A stretch of 64,000 nucleotides of DNA. Origin: Rhodothermales bacterium. GTDB taxonomy: Bacteria; Bacteroidota; Rhodothermia; Rhodothermales; JAHQVL01. A program made the translations under genes and the position numbers. Below the pieces are notes generated by a model that saw only the letters and a program-made list of their open reading frames with translations, was not told where the DNA came from and did not search any database. The stretch covers positions 1 through 64,000 of the forward strand of contig JAWKNW010000004.1 in NCBI GenBank assembly GCA_041391505.1. Direction: 5' to 3'. Shown here in pieces: positions 6,949 through 15,505 of the stretch; the first letter of the stretch is position 1, and the number at the start of each line of letters is the position of its first letter.

Positions 6949-9792
6949 TCAATAAATCAACTGAAATTCGGGCAGCATGACGACCGCCCACAGCAGGTCC
7001 TGGACGCTCGACGTGTCGGGCTCCGTTCCCAGCAGTTCGAGGGCCACGCGGCGTTCGTTGTCGGTGGGCGGCCGGCTGAGCGTGGAGGCGTATACGCTAT
7101 CCACGAGCGCCGCCGGCTCGTCGCCGAGCGCCGCGAGCCACTGCTCGGCGCCGATCTGCATGGTCTCGTAGAACCGCTCGCCGTTGGTCATTTCGAGCGC
7201 CTGCAACAGCGTGGTCTGCGTCGGCCGGCTCGTGATCACCGTCTCGCGGCTTTCGCGCCCGAGCGCCTTGAGGAAATCGTCGTTGTAGACGAGCGAGGCC
7301 CTCGCGAAATCGGGCAGCGGGGCGTCGTCGTCGTGTGTGAACCGGAGCAGGTAGCCCCACAGGCTGTGGCTCTTGCGCTGGACGTTTTTCCAGCCGGCAT
7401 CGTCAAAGCCGGGTTCGTTCCAGCCCGTCGCCAGGCTGTCGAGCGTTTTCCACCCGTCTCCGCTCTCCACGCGCTGGACGGTGCCGCCGCTGTACGCGAG
7501 CTGCAGGCTCAGCAGGACGCCGGCCTGGTTGGGGACCGTGCCTTCGTTGACCGCCTCGACGGCGATCAGGTTGCGTCCGGACCGGATGAAAGATCGCACG
7601 TCGATGTGCTCGGGCGTCCGCCAGTCGCTGGCGGCGAGGGCTTCCTTGCCGTTGATGAACACGCGATACGAATGGTCCGCCGTGGCCAGGAGGCTGGCCG
7701 ACTCGAGCGCCCGGGCCGGCGCGTCGAACGTCGCCCGGAAGTAACGGGTGCCGGGATAGGCATTCTGCGACTGGTGGATGTCGGGATACCAGATCCAGCT
7801 CGCCTCGGGCGCCTTGCGCTGGGCTTCCGGGTTGAACGCGACACTCACGTACACCGGGGCGATCGAGGCGCTGACGGCGTCGGCGAACTGTTCGGCGGTG
7901 AGCCGGCGCACGAGCGGGCCGGCGAAGGCGAACGTCGCGCTCCGGACCACGTCCTCGGAGGGGGCGATGCGAGCCGGCAGCTGGTAGGCTTCGCTCGTCA
8001 TGATGGTGCGGAGCAGTCCGCGAATATCCTGGCCCTGGTTCGAGAAGTCGGACGCGAGCCAGTCCAGCAGGTCCTGATCCCAGGGCAGCGCATCCATGTT
8101 GTCGACCGGCTCGACGATGCCGCGCCCCATCAGGCGGGCCCAGAACCGGTTGACGAGGGTGCGCTGAAGCCGGCCGTTGTCGGGCCGGGTCATGATGTCG
8201 GCGAGCTGCACGAGGCGCTCGGTGACCGGCGCCGAGTCGTCGATCGTGCCCAGCTCGGGGTAGATGAACGCCGTCTCCGCCATGCGTCCCGTCGGCTTGT
8301 CGCAGCGGTAGATCTCCAGGGTGGTGTCGGCGAAAACGTTGGCGAACGCGTAGGCCTCGTCGAGCTTGGTGTTGCCCACGAAGCTGTCGTGGCAGGACGC
8401 GCACTTCAGGTTCAGGCCGAGGAGGGCCTGCGAGATGTTCTGGGCGGCCTGCAGCTCCACGCGCTGGCTGGCGTTGACCGCACCGCGCCACTTGATGCCC
8501 TTGATGAAGCCGTCCGACTGCGGGTCGGGGCTGATGAGCGACCGGACCATCGCGTCGTACGGCATGTCGGCCTTCAGGGCGTCGTACAGCCACCGCGTGA
8601 TCTGCCGGCGGCCGCCGTCGATATAGCCGGGGCCGCTGTAGTCGTTGCGCAGCAGATCGTTCCAGAAGCTGAGCCAGTGCGCGGCATAGTCGTCGTCGCG
8701 CGCCAGCAGTTCGTCGACCAGCGCCGCCCGCTTGTCCGGTCGGCCATCGGCCACAAACGCCTCGACCGCTTCGGGCGTCGGCAGCAGGCCGATCGCGTCG
8801 AGATAGGCGCGGCGGATGAACCGGCGGTCGTCGACAGGTTTTTCCCAGGTGATGTCGTGTGCTTCGAAATACCGATTGACGATACGATCGATCGGGTGGG
8901 TGCGTCCGCCGGCGATGGCGGGCAGGTCGGGCAGGCGCGGCGCGAGCGGGGCCTCCCGGAAGATCTTGTATTCGAGCGTGTCGGGCCAGAAGGCGCCGTC
9001 GTCGATCCACAGACGGATCAGGGCGATCTCGTCCGACGGCAACGCGTCGCGTTTTTCGGGCATGGACTCCTCGTCGTGGCGCGGGAGGAGGAGCCGGCGC
9101 ACCAGTTCGCTCCCTTCGCTGTTGCCGGGCTCGATCGCGGCGCCGGAGTCTCCGCCCAGAAAGGCGAATTCCTTCTCGTCCAGCCGCAGCCCGCCTTCCA
9201 CCTTGTTCGAGCTGTGGCACTTGTAACAGCTGTGCGCGAAGATGGCGCGAACCCCCAGGTTCAGTTCGACGCGCTGGTCGTCCGTCAGCGCCTCGCCGGC
9301 GTCGAGCGCGGCCATGATCGTGGGGTTGAGCTCGGGCAGCGCCGGCCTGTTCCAGGGGAGCACTTCGGTCAGGTAGGTCTCGCCGTGCGTGAGCGACGCC
9401 CCGAAATGGCCGGCGACGCCTACGCCGAGCGTGGCGGCGATGAGGACGCCGCGGTACTGCAGCCGGCTGCGGTCCGTGTTCAGCCCCTTTGCGCGCCGAA
9501 ACAGGGCAAGGCTCGCCAGCGCCAGCACCGCCGTCGCGATGCCCGCCCATTTGTGCCACACCACGGTTTGCCCGGTAAACGATTCGGCGTCTTCCAGCAG
9601 GAGCCCGAGGACGGCGGCAACGACGGCCGAAAGGGCGCCCAGGCCCAGCATCATGCGCTTGCCGGCTTCGAGATGGCTTCGCCGGCCGTTCCAGGTCAGG
9701 ACTTCGATGAGCAGGGCGATGAGCAGCAGCGTGATCGGGAAGTGCACGATCATCGGGTGCAATCTTCCAAGCAATACGGGAATCCAGTCCAT
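6949..9792 (-). CDS. PSCyt1/DUF1549/DUF1553 protein with N-terminal membrane domain
   Basis: 947 aa from the ATG at 9792. Residues 1-130 hold about four membrane helices with His residues (LGRLHPMIVHFPI, VVWHKWAG, AGHFGASLTHGE) and look like a DUF2231-type membrane domain, suggesting haem or quinone-linked redox. Then follow a planctomycete cytochrome C domain (C-Y-K-C-H, 189-193), DUF1549 (RRAYLDAIGLLPTPEAVEAF), a second haem-type motif (KCASCHDSF), and DUF1553 (RTLVNRFWARLMGRGIVEP). A beta-sandwich segment resembling the rhamnosidase N-terminal domain (SYRVFINGKEALAASDW, LIAVEAVNEG) is inserted before the C-terminal DUF1553 part. It pairs with the DUF1501 gene downstream. The reaction is unknown. 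Confidence 0.9.
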   Translation of the reverse strand: MDWIPVLLGRLHPMIVHFPITLLLIALLIEVLTWNGRRSHLEAGKRMMLGLGALSAVVAAVLGLLLEDAESFTGQTVVWHKWAGIATAVLALASLALFRRAKGLNTDRSRLQYRGVLIAATLGVGVAGHFGASLTHGETYLTEVLPWNRPALPELNPTIMAALDAGEALTDDQRVELNLGVRAIFAHSCYKCHSSNKVEGGLRLDEKEFAFLGGDSGAAIEPGNSEGSELVRRLLLPRHDEESMPEKRDALPSDEIALIRLWIDDGAFWPDTLEYKIFREAPLAPRLPDLPAIAGGRTHPIDRIVNRYFEAHDITWEKPVDDRRFIRRAYLDAIGLLPTPEAVEAFVADGRPDKRAALVDELLARDDDYAAHWLSFWNDLLRNDYSGPGYIDGGRRQITRWLYDALKADMPYDAMVRSLISPDPQSDGFIKGIKWRGAVNASQRVELQAAQNISQALLGLNLKCASCHDSFVGNTKLDEAYAFANVFADTTLEIYRCDKPTGRMAETAFIYPELGTIDDSAPVTERLVQLADIMTRPDNGRLQRTLVNRFWARLMGRGIVEPVDNMDALPWDQDLLDWLASDFSNQGQDIRGLLRTIMTSEAYQLPARIAPSEDVVRSATFAFAGPLVRRLTAEQFADAVSASIAPVYVSVAFNPEAQRKAPEASWIWYPDIHQSQNAYPGTRYFRATFDAPARALESASLLATADHSYRVFINGKEALAASDWRTPEHIDVRSFIRSGRNLIAVEAVNEGTVPNQAGVLLSLQLAYSGGTVQRVESGDGWKTLDSLATGWNEPGFDDAGWKNVQRKSHSLWGYLLRFTHDDDAPLPDFARASLVYNDDFLKALGRESRETVITSRPTQTTLLQALEMTNGERFYETMQIGAEQWLAALGDEPAALVDSVYASTLSRPPTDNERRVALELLGTEPDTSSVQDLLWAVVMLPEFQLIY

Positions 9793-9935
9793 ACTCGGGC
9801 TCGGTGGTCCAGGGTGAGGTTGCCTGCGCGTGGCGTCGCCGCCGTCATCGGTAGGCCGCGGTATGGCGTGCCGCAGGAACCTGTCGGGGGTTACCATGAT
9901 AACGGGTTGTCCTCACTCCTTCAAGTCCTCTTTCC

Positions 9936-10808
9936 ATGGAAGCCCATTCCTCCATCCATCCTCACGCCTACACGATCGATCCGCGCGTCCGGATGGGCGC
10001 GGTCACGCTTGCGGTATCCGACCTCGAACGGATGAGCGGCTTCTACCGGGTCGTGATCGGTCTCGATTTGCTGGTCCGCACGGACGACGAGGCGATGCTG
10101 GGAGCCGGCGGGGTTCCGCTGGTGCACCTGGTGCGCCGGGAGGGCGGCCGCGCGGAGCCGGGATCGACGGGGCTGTACCATCTCGCCCTGCTCCTTCCGT
10201 CGCAAGCGGATCTCGGCGCGTGGCTCGCGCATCTGGCCGAGACCGGCTACCGGCTCGACGGCGCCGGCGACCACTTCGTGAGCGAGGCGCTCTATCTTTC
10301 CGATCCGGAGGGAAACGGCATCGAGGTGTACCGAGACCGCCCGCGCGAGATGTGGGAATATGTGGAGGGCCTCCTCCGGATGGGCACCGAGCGGGTGGAT
10401 GTCCGCGCCCTGCTCGAGGCCGGCGCTGGCGTAGCCTGGCGCGGCCTGCCGGACGGGACGACGATGGGGCACGTGCATCTACGCGTCGCGGACATCCAGG
10501 CCACCCTACGGTTTTACGAGCAGGCCCTGGGGATGCAGACGATGGCGTTTATGCCGGGCGCCGGCTTTTTCAGCGCCGGCGGTTACCACCATCATATCGG
10601 TGCGAACACCTGGGAATCTCGCGGCGCAAAGCCACCGTCGCCCGGGGCGTTGGGGCTGGTGGCGGCATCGCTCGTGCTGCCGGACGACACGACGCGCGAC
10701 GCCTTCCTGCGTCACCTCGACGCGGCCGGCATCGCGCGAACGGTGCTGTTCGATCGGCCGGCCATCCAGGATCCGTCCGGCAATACGCTGCTGCTCACGA
10801 CCCCTTGA
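9936..10808 (+). CDS. VOC family protein, two-domain CatE-like dioxygenase
   Basis: 290 aa made of two vicinal-oxygen-chelate modules. The first (~18-125) starts MGAVTLAVSDLERMSGFY and ends YLSDPEGNGIEVY. The second (~170-290) starts MGHVHLRVADIQATLRFY, has a GGYHHHIGANTW metal/substrate loop and ends DPSGNTLLLTT. The order and loops match Bacillus CatE-type catechol-2,3-dioxygenase or related glyoxalase-fold enzymes. In the second module the last acidic ligand of the 'GNxxE' motif is replaced (GNTLLL), so its metal site would have to use other residues. It is cytoplasmic and monocistronic, and its 3' end overlaps the convergent GNAT gene by 14 bases. Confidence 0.87.
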   Translation: MEAHSSIHPHAYTIDPRVRMGAVTLAVSDLERMSGFYRVVIGLDLLVRTDDEAMLGAGGVPLVHLVRREGGRAEPGSTGLYHLALLLPSQADLGAWLAHLAETGYRLDGAGDHFVSEALYLSDPEGNGIEVYRDRPREMWEYVEGLLRMGTERVDVRALLEAGAGVAWRGLPDGTTMGHVHLRVADIQATLRFYEQALGMQTMAFMPGAGFFSAGGYHHHIGANTWESRGAKPPSPGALGLVAASLVLPDDTTRDAFLRHLDAAGIARTVLFDRPAIQDPSGNTLLLTTP

Positions 10809-11340
10809 CCGCCACGGCGTGGAGGGGCAGATGGATCTCGGCCACGCCGGCCTCGACCTGCGCGACGTTCGCCCCGGCGGCGAACAGGGTGCGAAGCAGG
10901 CCGCGCCGGCTGGCGTGGATGTGCATCACGAAGGTGCCGATGCCGTTCGTGGCCGCGATCCGGATCAACTGTTCGAGCAGGAGCGAGCCCACGCCGAGCC
11001 GCTGGTAGGCATCGACCACCGTCAGCGCCAGTTCCGCGGCGGCCGGCAGGTCGCCGATCTGGATGTATCGCCCCGTGGCGATGCCGGTTTCGGCGTCGCC
11101 GGCCAGGTCGAAGGCCGCGAGGGCCACGTGCCGCTGCTGGTCTACGCGGGTGAAATAGTCGAGCTGCGCCTCGGACAGGGTGAAGGGCATGCTGTGGAAG
11201 CGCGCATAAAACGAATCGGTCGAAAGCTGGCCGGCGGCATGGCGCAGGCCCTCGCGATCCGAGGGCATCAGCGGCCTGATCCGCACGGGACTGCCGTTGC
11301 GGATGCGGGTCTGTACGGGTAGATGAGCGAGCGCGTGCAT
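10795..11340 (-). CDS. GNAT family N-acetyltransferase
   Basis: 181 aa from the ATG at 11340 (another ATG at 11367 would add nine residues). The GNAT fold is visible: IRPLMPSDREGLRHAAGQLS (strand 1/helix 1), HVALAAFDLAG, AAELALTVVDAYQRLGVGSLLLEQLI (acetyl-CoA loop in the form QRLGVGS), then GIGTFVMHIHASRRGLLRTLFAAGA. The 'FYARFHSMPFTLSEAQLDYFT' stretch matches acetyltransferases related to the C-terminal GNAT domain of protein acetylating acyl-CoA synthetases, so a protein lysine target is possible. It is convergent with the VOC gene. Confidence 0.85.
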   Translation of the reverse strand: MHALAHLPVQTRIRNGSPVRIRPLMPSDREGLRHAAGQLSTDSFYARFHSMPFTLSEAQLDYFTRVDQQRHVALAAFDLAGDAETGIATGRYIQIGDLPAAAELALTVVDAYQRLGVGSLLLEQLIRIAATNGIGTFVMHIHASRRGLLRTLFAAGANVAQVEAGVAEIHLPLHAVAVKGS

Positions 11341-11392
11341 GGCGCCTTGGCGTGTAGGGAGCGGCACGGATGCGCCGGTTCAATCCGGGCGG

Positions 11393-11875
11393 TCAATCCG
11401 GGCGCGGGAAGGACTGGTGAACGTGGCGGATATTCCAGGTTTCTCCCTCGTTCACCCACACATACGTCCACGCCGCATCGCGCGCGAAGGATCCGCCGCT
11501 TTTCATGCGGGTCACGAACCGGCCGGTCGAAGAGACGACGATCATGTGTTCGGAGACGACGGTGACGGTCGGTTCCCCGAAGTCGATATCCTGGCTTTCC
11601 ACGCCGGCATAGATGCTCTGGTAGGCCTCGATCAACTCGCGGCGCGTGTACCGCTTGCCGTCGATCAGGAATACCGCGTCGGGGAGCGCGCTGTGGTAGC
11701 GAAAGGCGGCTTCGACATCCACCTGTTCTGCGGCGTCGAGAATTTCGCGGGTGAGGCTGAGGACGGTTTCCCGCAACGCATTGCGCTCGGCTTCGTCGGG
11801 CTGGCGCATGCGTAAGGTGCACCCGGACCCCTGCAGGGCGAACAAAAGCAACCAGAGAATGGCGGAGCGACGCAT
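11393..11875 (-). CDS. SnoaL/NTF2-like lipoprotein
   Basis: 160 aa from the ATG at 11875. It has a lipoprotein signal (RRSAILWLLLFALQGSGC, lipobox QGSG-C), so it is likely anchored in a membrane. The mature part (LREILDAAEQVDVEAAFRYHS, VFLIDGKRYTRRELIEAYQSIY, FVTRMKSGGSFARDAAWTYVWVNEGETWNIRHVHQSF) is the NTF2-like fold used by ketosteroid-isomerase-like and DUF4440 proteins. The pattern of a 'Y-T-Y-V-W...G-W-I-H-H' ending is typical. No catalytic function can be inferred. It shares its strand with the GNAT gene downstream, with 52 bases between. Confidence 0.8.
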   Translation of the reverse strand: MRRSAILWLLLFALQGSGCTLRMRQPDEAERNALRETVLSLTREILDAAEQVDVEAAFRYHSALPDAVFLIDGKRYTRRELIEAYQSIYAGVESQDIDFGEPTVTVVSEHMIVVSSTGRFVTRMKSGGSFARDAAWTYVWVNEGETWNIRHVHQSFPRPD

Positions 11876-12100
11876 AGTCGAAATCTGCTGTGGACGTTCG
11901 GATAGACGGGGCAAGATAGGAAACCACCGAGGGCGCCGCCACCGGACCGCGGCCGGCGGGTTTTAAAAAATGCGTTCCGCCGACGATACCCATCACGTGC
12001 ATGCTGCACCTCCCTGCATGGCGGCTACCGGACCGAATGGAGGCAAATGGCCCATGTGCCGCCTTGCGCGCCAGATCCTTTGTACAGGTAATAATGGATT

Positions 12101-13234
12101 ATGATTGACACCGCCCTGATTCGTCGCGCAGAGATCCTGGAGCCCGACGCCCGGCGCGCCGTTGCCGCCTTTGCCGAACAGGTGCGCCAGCCGGACCTGG
12201 CCGGCGTGATCTTCTTTTGCTCGGCCAATTACGATCTCGAGGTCATCGCGGAGGGCATGCGCGAAGCGTTCGATTGCCCTGTGGTCGGGTGCACGACGGC
12301 CGGCGAGATCGGCACCGCGTACCAGGCAAATAGCATCGTCGGTCTGGGATTTCCTTCGTCGCACTTCAGCATGCATCCCCGGCTGATCGGCTCCATGCGC
12401 GATTTCGGGCTCACGCGCGCGGCCATGCTGTGCGAGGAGGTGGAGCCGGATCTGGTCTTTAACGAACGGATCGGCGCGAAAGGGATGTTCGGGTTGCTGC
12501 TCGTCGACGGGCTCTCGCTGCTCGAGGAGCAGGTCACGGCCAACCTCTACAACGCATTCAACGGGATGTCGATCGTCGGGGGCTCTGCCGGCGACGATCT
12601 GAAGTTTGTCGAAACCCTGGTGTTTGTCGACGGGAAGTTTCACCGGCAGGCCGCGGTGCTGACGGTCATCGAAACCACGCTCCCGTTCCAGGTATTCCGC
12701 TGGCAGCACTTCGAGCCGACCGACGTGGACCTCGTGGTGACGCACTCCGATCCGGAGATTCGCACCATCTACGAACTGAACGGAGGCAACGCCGGCGACG
12801 AATACGCCCGCGCCCTCGGGCTCACCCGGGATCAGCTCGAGACCGCGATTTTTTCCTTGCACCCGCTCATGATCCAGATCGGCGACGAGTGGTACGTCCG
12901 TTCGATCTCCCGAATGGATCCGGACGGCAGCCTGGTGCTGTTCTGTGCCATCGATACGGGGCTGCCGCTGACCATCGGGCGCTGCGTCGACTATATCGAG
13001 GCGCTCGATGCGCAGATCGGCAGGCTCCGGGGGGAAATCGGCCAGCCGGCCCTGACCCTGGGCTGCGATTGCATCCTTCGCCGGCTGGAGATCTTCGAAA
13101 AAGGGATCGAGGGGGATGTCTCAAAACGGCTTCAGAGCGTCAATTTCCTCGGTTTCAGCACGTTCGGCGAGCAGATCAACGGCCTGCACGTCAACCAGAC
13201 GCTCACGGGAGTAGCCATAGGAGAGGGCGACTGA
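12101..13234 (+). CDS. FIST domain signal-sensing protein
   Basis: 377 aa, soluble. FIST_N occupies about 1-210 (FFCSANYDLEVIAEGMREAF, VVGCTTAGEIG, SIVGGSAGDDLKF, VETLVFVDGKFHRQAAVLTV) and FIST_C about 215-370 (YEYARALG region, FSLHPLMIQIGDEWYVRSISR, GLPLTIGRCVDYIEAL, GCDCILRRLEI, GFSTFGEQINGLHVNQTLTGVAIG). FIST domains are proposed small-ligand (possibly amino acid) sensors linked to signal transduction. The stop codon is immediately followed by the ATG of a hybrid histidine kinase (TGAATG), so the two are almost certainly translated together and act as input and transmitter. Confidence 0.93.
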   Translation: MIDTALIRRAEILEPDARRAVAAFAEQVRQPDLAGVIFFCSANYDLEVIAEGMREAFDCPVVGCTTAGEIGTAYQANSIVGLGFPSSHFSMHPRLIGSMRDFGLTRAAMLCEEVEPDLVFNERIGAKGMFGLLLVDGLSLLEEQVTANLYNAFNGMSIVGGSAGDDLKFVETLVFVDGKFHRQAAVLTVIETTLPFQVFRWQHFEPTDVDLVVTHSDPEIRTIYELNGGNAGDEYARALGLTRDQLETAIFSLHPLMIQIGDEWYVRSISRMDPDGSLVLFCAIDTGLPLTIGRCVDYIEALDAQIGRLRGEIGQPALTLGCDCILRRLEIFEKGIEGDVSKRLQSVNFLGFSTFGEQINGLHVNQTLTGVAIGEGD

Positions 13235-14923
13235 ATGGAATCTCCGCTCGATCCGGAAGCGCGTCTGCGCGCGCTCGAGGAAGAACTGGTCAGGCAAAAG
13301 AAGATCAACGATGCGCTCAAGGAGCGCGTGAAGCAGAGCATTCGCTCCTCCGGCGATTCGTTTTCGCTTTTCGAGAGCAACATCGCCCTGCAGCGGGAAG
13401 TGGAGCGACGCACGCGCGACCTGGTGGTGGCGAAAGAAGCGGCCGAGGCGGCGGCCCGCGCGAAAGCCGAATTTCTCGCCACCATGAGTCACGAGATCCG
13501 TACCCCCATGAACGGGGTGATCGGCATGACCAGTTTGCTGCTCGACATGGATCTGGAGGAGGATCAGCGCGAGACGGTGGAGGTCATCCAGTCCTCCGGT
13601 CAGGCGCTGCTGGCCATCATCAACGATATCCTGGATTTTTCGAAGATCGAAGCCGGCAAGGTGGTGCTGGAGCGGATCCCGTTCGACCTGCGCGAAGTGG
13701 TCGAGGCGGCGATCGATGTCGTGGTCGCCAAGAGCGCCGAGAAGCAGCTGGAGCTGGTCAGCTGCATCGACACGCAGGTGCCGGCGGCCCTCTACGGCGA
13801 TGCGAACCGTATCCGGCAGATTGTGGTCAACCTGCTGTCGAATGCCGTCAAGTTCACGGACAAGGGCGGCATCGTGGTGTCGGTCCGACCGGTCGCCACC
13901 AGCGAGCGCAGTTTTTCGTTTCAGATCGCGGTGCACGACTCCGGCATCGGCATACCGGATGACAAGCTCGCGACGCTTTTCGACGCCTTCTCGCAGGTCG
14001 ATGCTTCGACCACGCGTAAATACGGCGGCACGGGGCTCGGTCTGTCGATCTCATCGCGGCTCGTCGAGCTGATGGGCGGCAAGATGGGCGTCGAGAGCGC
14101 CTCGGGGAATGGCTCGACCTTTTTCCTCAACCTCTCGCTCGATGTCGCCCCGGGCGCGGCGCCGGCGCCGGCGAACCTGGCCGGCAAACGCGCGCTCCTC
14201 ATCGAGGATCATGACGACGCGCGCGAAACGCTGCGCCAGTACGTCGAGTCCTTCGGTATCCACTGTGTCGTCGCCGCCGATGAACAAACAGGCCTCGCAC
14301 TGGCCGGCGAGCAATCGTTCGATCTCGCTTTCGTCGATGCCACCCTGCCCGGGTCGACCGTTTCCAGCCTCGTGAAACGGCTGGCGCCGGTTCCGTGCAT
14401 CGTCACCGGCACCATCCTGCACCGATCCCTGTTCGGCGGGGCCTACCCGTTTATCGCGAAACCCCTGAAGCTGGATGCGCTCCGCGCCGTCGTTCTCGAT
14501 GTCCTGAAGATCGACGAGGCGCCGGAAAACGTGGAGGGGCCGCTTCGTTTTGCCCTCGTCGAGGCGCACCCGGTCCAGCAAAAGCTCGCGCAGCGGGCGC
14601 TCGAGGGGCTGGACCAGACGGTGATCGCGTTCCAGGACACCGCGGCCGCCCGTCCGAGCCTGGACGCCGGCGATTGCGACGTGGTGCTGCTGGCGGCTGC
14701 GTCGACCGATGACGCCGCCGAGGCCCTGGAGGGGCTCCGGCCGCACATGCCGGACGGCGTGCAGGCCATCGCCATGGTGTCCGAACTGACCGAGGAGCAG
14801 CGCGGCGTGTTGCTCCAGCGCGGGTTTACCTACGCCATCGGAAAACCCATCGCCCGCGACGAATTGCAGGAGGCCCTGCGCCGGTGCCGGCAGGTTTACG
14901 CGTCGGCCGCGGCCTGCGTGTAA
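13235..14923 (+). CDS. hybrid histidine kinase with two receiver-like domains
   Basis: 562 aa, cytoplasmic, with no own sensor domain. An N-terminal coiled coil (~10-75) is followed by HisKA (FLATMSHEIRTPMNG, H86), HATPase (N box VVNLLSNAVKF ~196-206, G1 HDSGIGIP ~233-240, G2 YGGTGLGLS ~262-270), a receiver domain ~317-425 (E323/D324, D367, K408) and a second receiver-like domain ~436-555. In the second domain the phospho-acceptor position reads VVLLAAAST, with no Asp, while the Lys is kept (GKPIA). The first receiver looks competent and the second degenerate. Input probably comes from the FIST protein encoded immediately upstream. Confidence 0.92.
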   Translation: MESPLDPEARLRALEEELVRQKKINDALKERVKQSIRSSGDSFSLFESNIALQREVERRTRDLVVAKEAAEAAARAKAEFLATMSHEIRTPMNGVIGMTSLLLDMDLEEDQRETVEVIQSSGQALLAIINDILDFSKIEAGKVVLERIPFDLREVVEAAIDVVVAKSAEKQLELVSCIDTQVPAALYGDANRIRQIVVNLLSNAVKFTDKGGIVVSVRPVATSERSFSFQIAVHDSGIGIPDDKLATLFDAFSQVDASTTRKYGGTGLGLSISSRLVELMGGKMGVESASGNGSTFFLNLSLDVAPGAAPAPANLAGKRALLIEDHDDARETLRQYVESFGIHCVVAADEQTGLALAGEQSFDLAFVDATLPGSTVSSLVKRLAPVPCIVTGTILHRSLFGGAYPFIAKPLKLDALRAVVLDVLKIDEAPENVEGPLRFALVEAHPVQQKLAQRALEGLDQTVIAFQDTAAARPSLDAGDCDVVLLAAASTDDAAEALEGLRPHMPDGVQAIAMVSELTEEQRGVLLQRGFTYAIGKPIARDELQEALRRCRQVYASAAACV

Positions 14924-15028
14924 GTTCTGGGCGCGCGCCCGGCAGGCAAAACATCTTGGCAACCTGGGGCGTACGTAGGTTTCCGCCGGCCGGCGGATCG
15001 CGTCCTACCCATCCCTCACCCGGTTGTC

Positions 15029-15498
15029 ATGCCCGCACGTCTATCCGTATGGATGTCGCTCATCCTCCTTGCCGTCGCCTTTTCCGCGTGCGACTTCTTC
15101 GACGGCGACCCCCAGGAGCCTATCGATCCGAATCCGTTGCCGCGTGAAGTAGCCGACTCCCTCTACGTCGTCTCGTCGACAGGGCTCAAGTATTACGACT
15201 TTTTGTCGGCGACGGCGCCGTCGCCGATTCCGGCTCCGTGGTTCAGGTTCATTACCACGGATGGCTCGTTGACAATACCCTCTTCGATAGCTCGGTTTTC
15301 CGGGGCGTGCCGCTGCTCTTTCAGCTGGGGACCGGGAATGTCATCAAGGGGTGGGACGAGGGCATCGAAGGGATGCGCGTAGGCGGCGAGCGACAGCTCG
15401 TCATCCCGCCCAACCTCGGCTACGGTGTTCCGGGCCGGGGAGCGATTCCACCGAATGCCACCCTTATCTTCGAAGTCGTCGTCCTGGCCGTCGAATAA
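15029..15498 (+). pseudogene. FKBP-type peptidyl-prolyl isomerase lipoprotein, interrupted by a frameshift
   Basis: The first part has a lipoprotein signal (LAVAFSAC), an 'EPIDPNPLPREVADSLY' linker and GLKYYDF. The frame is then lost at a run of five T (15200-15204). The second frame from 15205 continues with VGDGAVADSGSVVQVHYHGWL, FQLGTGNVIKGWDEGIEGM and VIPPNLGYGVPGRGAIPPNATLIFEV, a complete FKBP domain. Adding one T restores a 156-aa protein aligned end to end with the intact 154-aa paralogue just downstream. It may be a true pseudogene, phase-variable slippage, or a base-calling error; the good quality of the rest favours one of the last two. Confidence 0.85.
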
Positions 15499-15505
15499 CC
15501 CCTCT

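Noticed and set aside
7333..10035. 900-codon plus-strand frame opposite the PSCyt/DUF1553 gene
   Set aside because: It is the antisense shadow of a high-GC gene: no family match, biased composition, and the minus-strand gene has haem motifs and domains.
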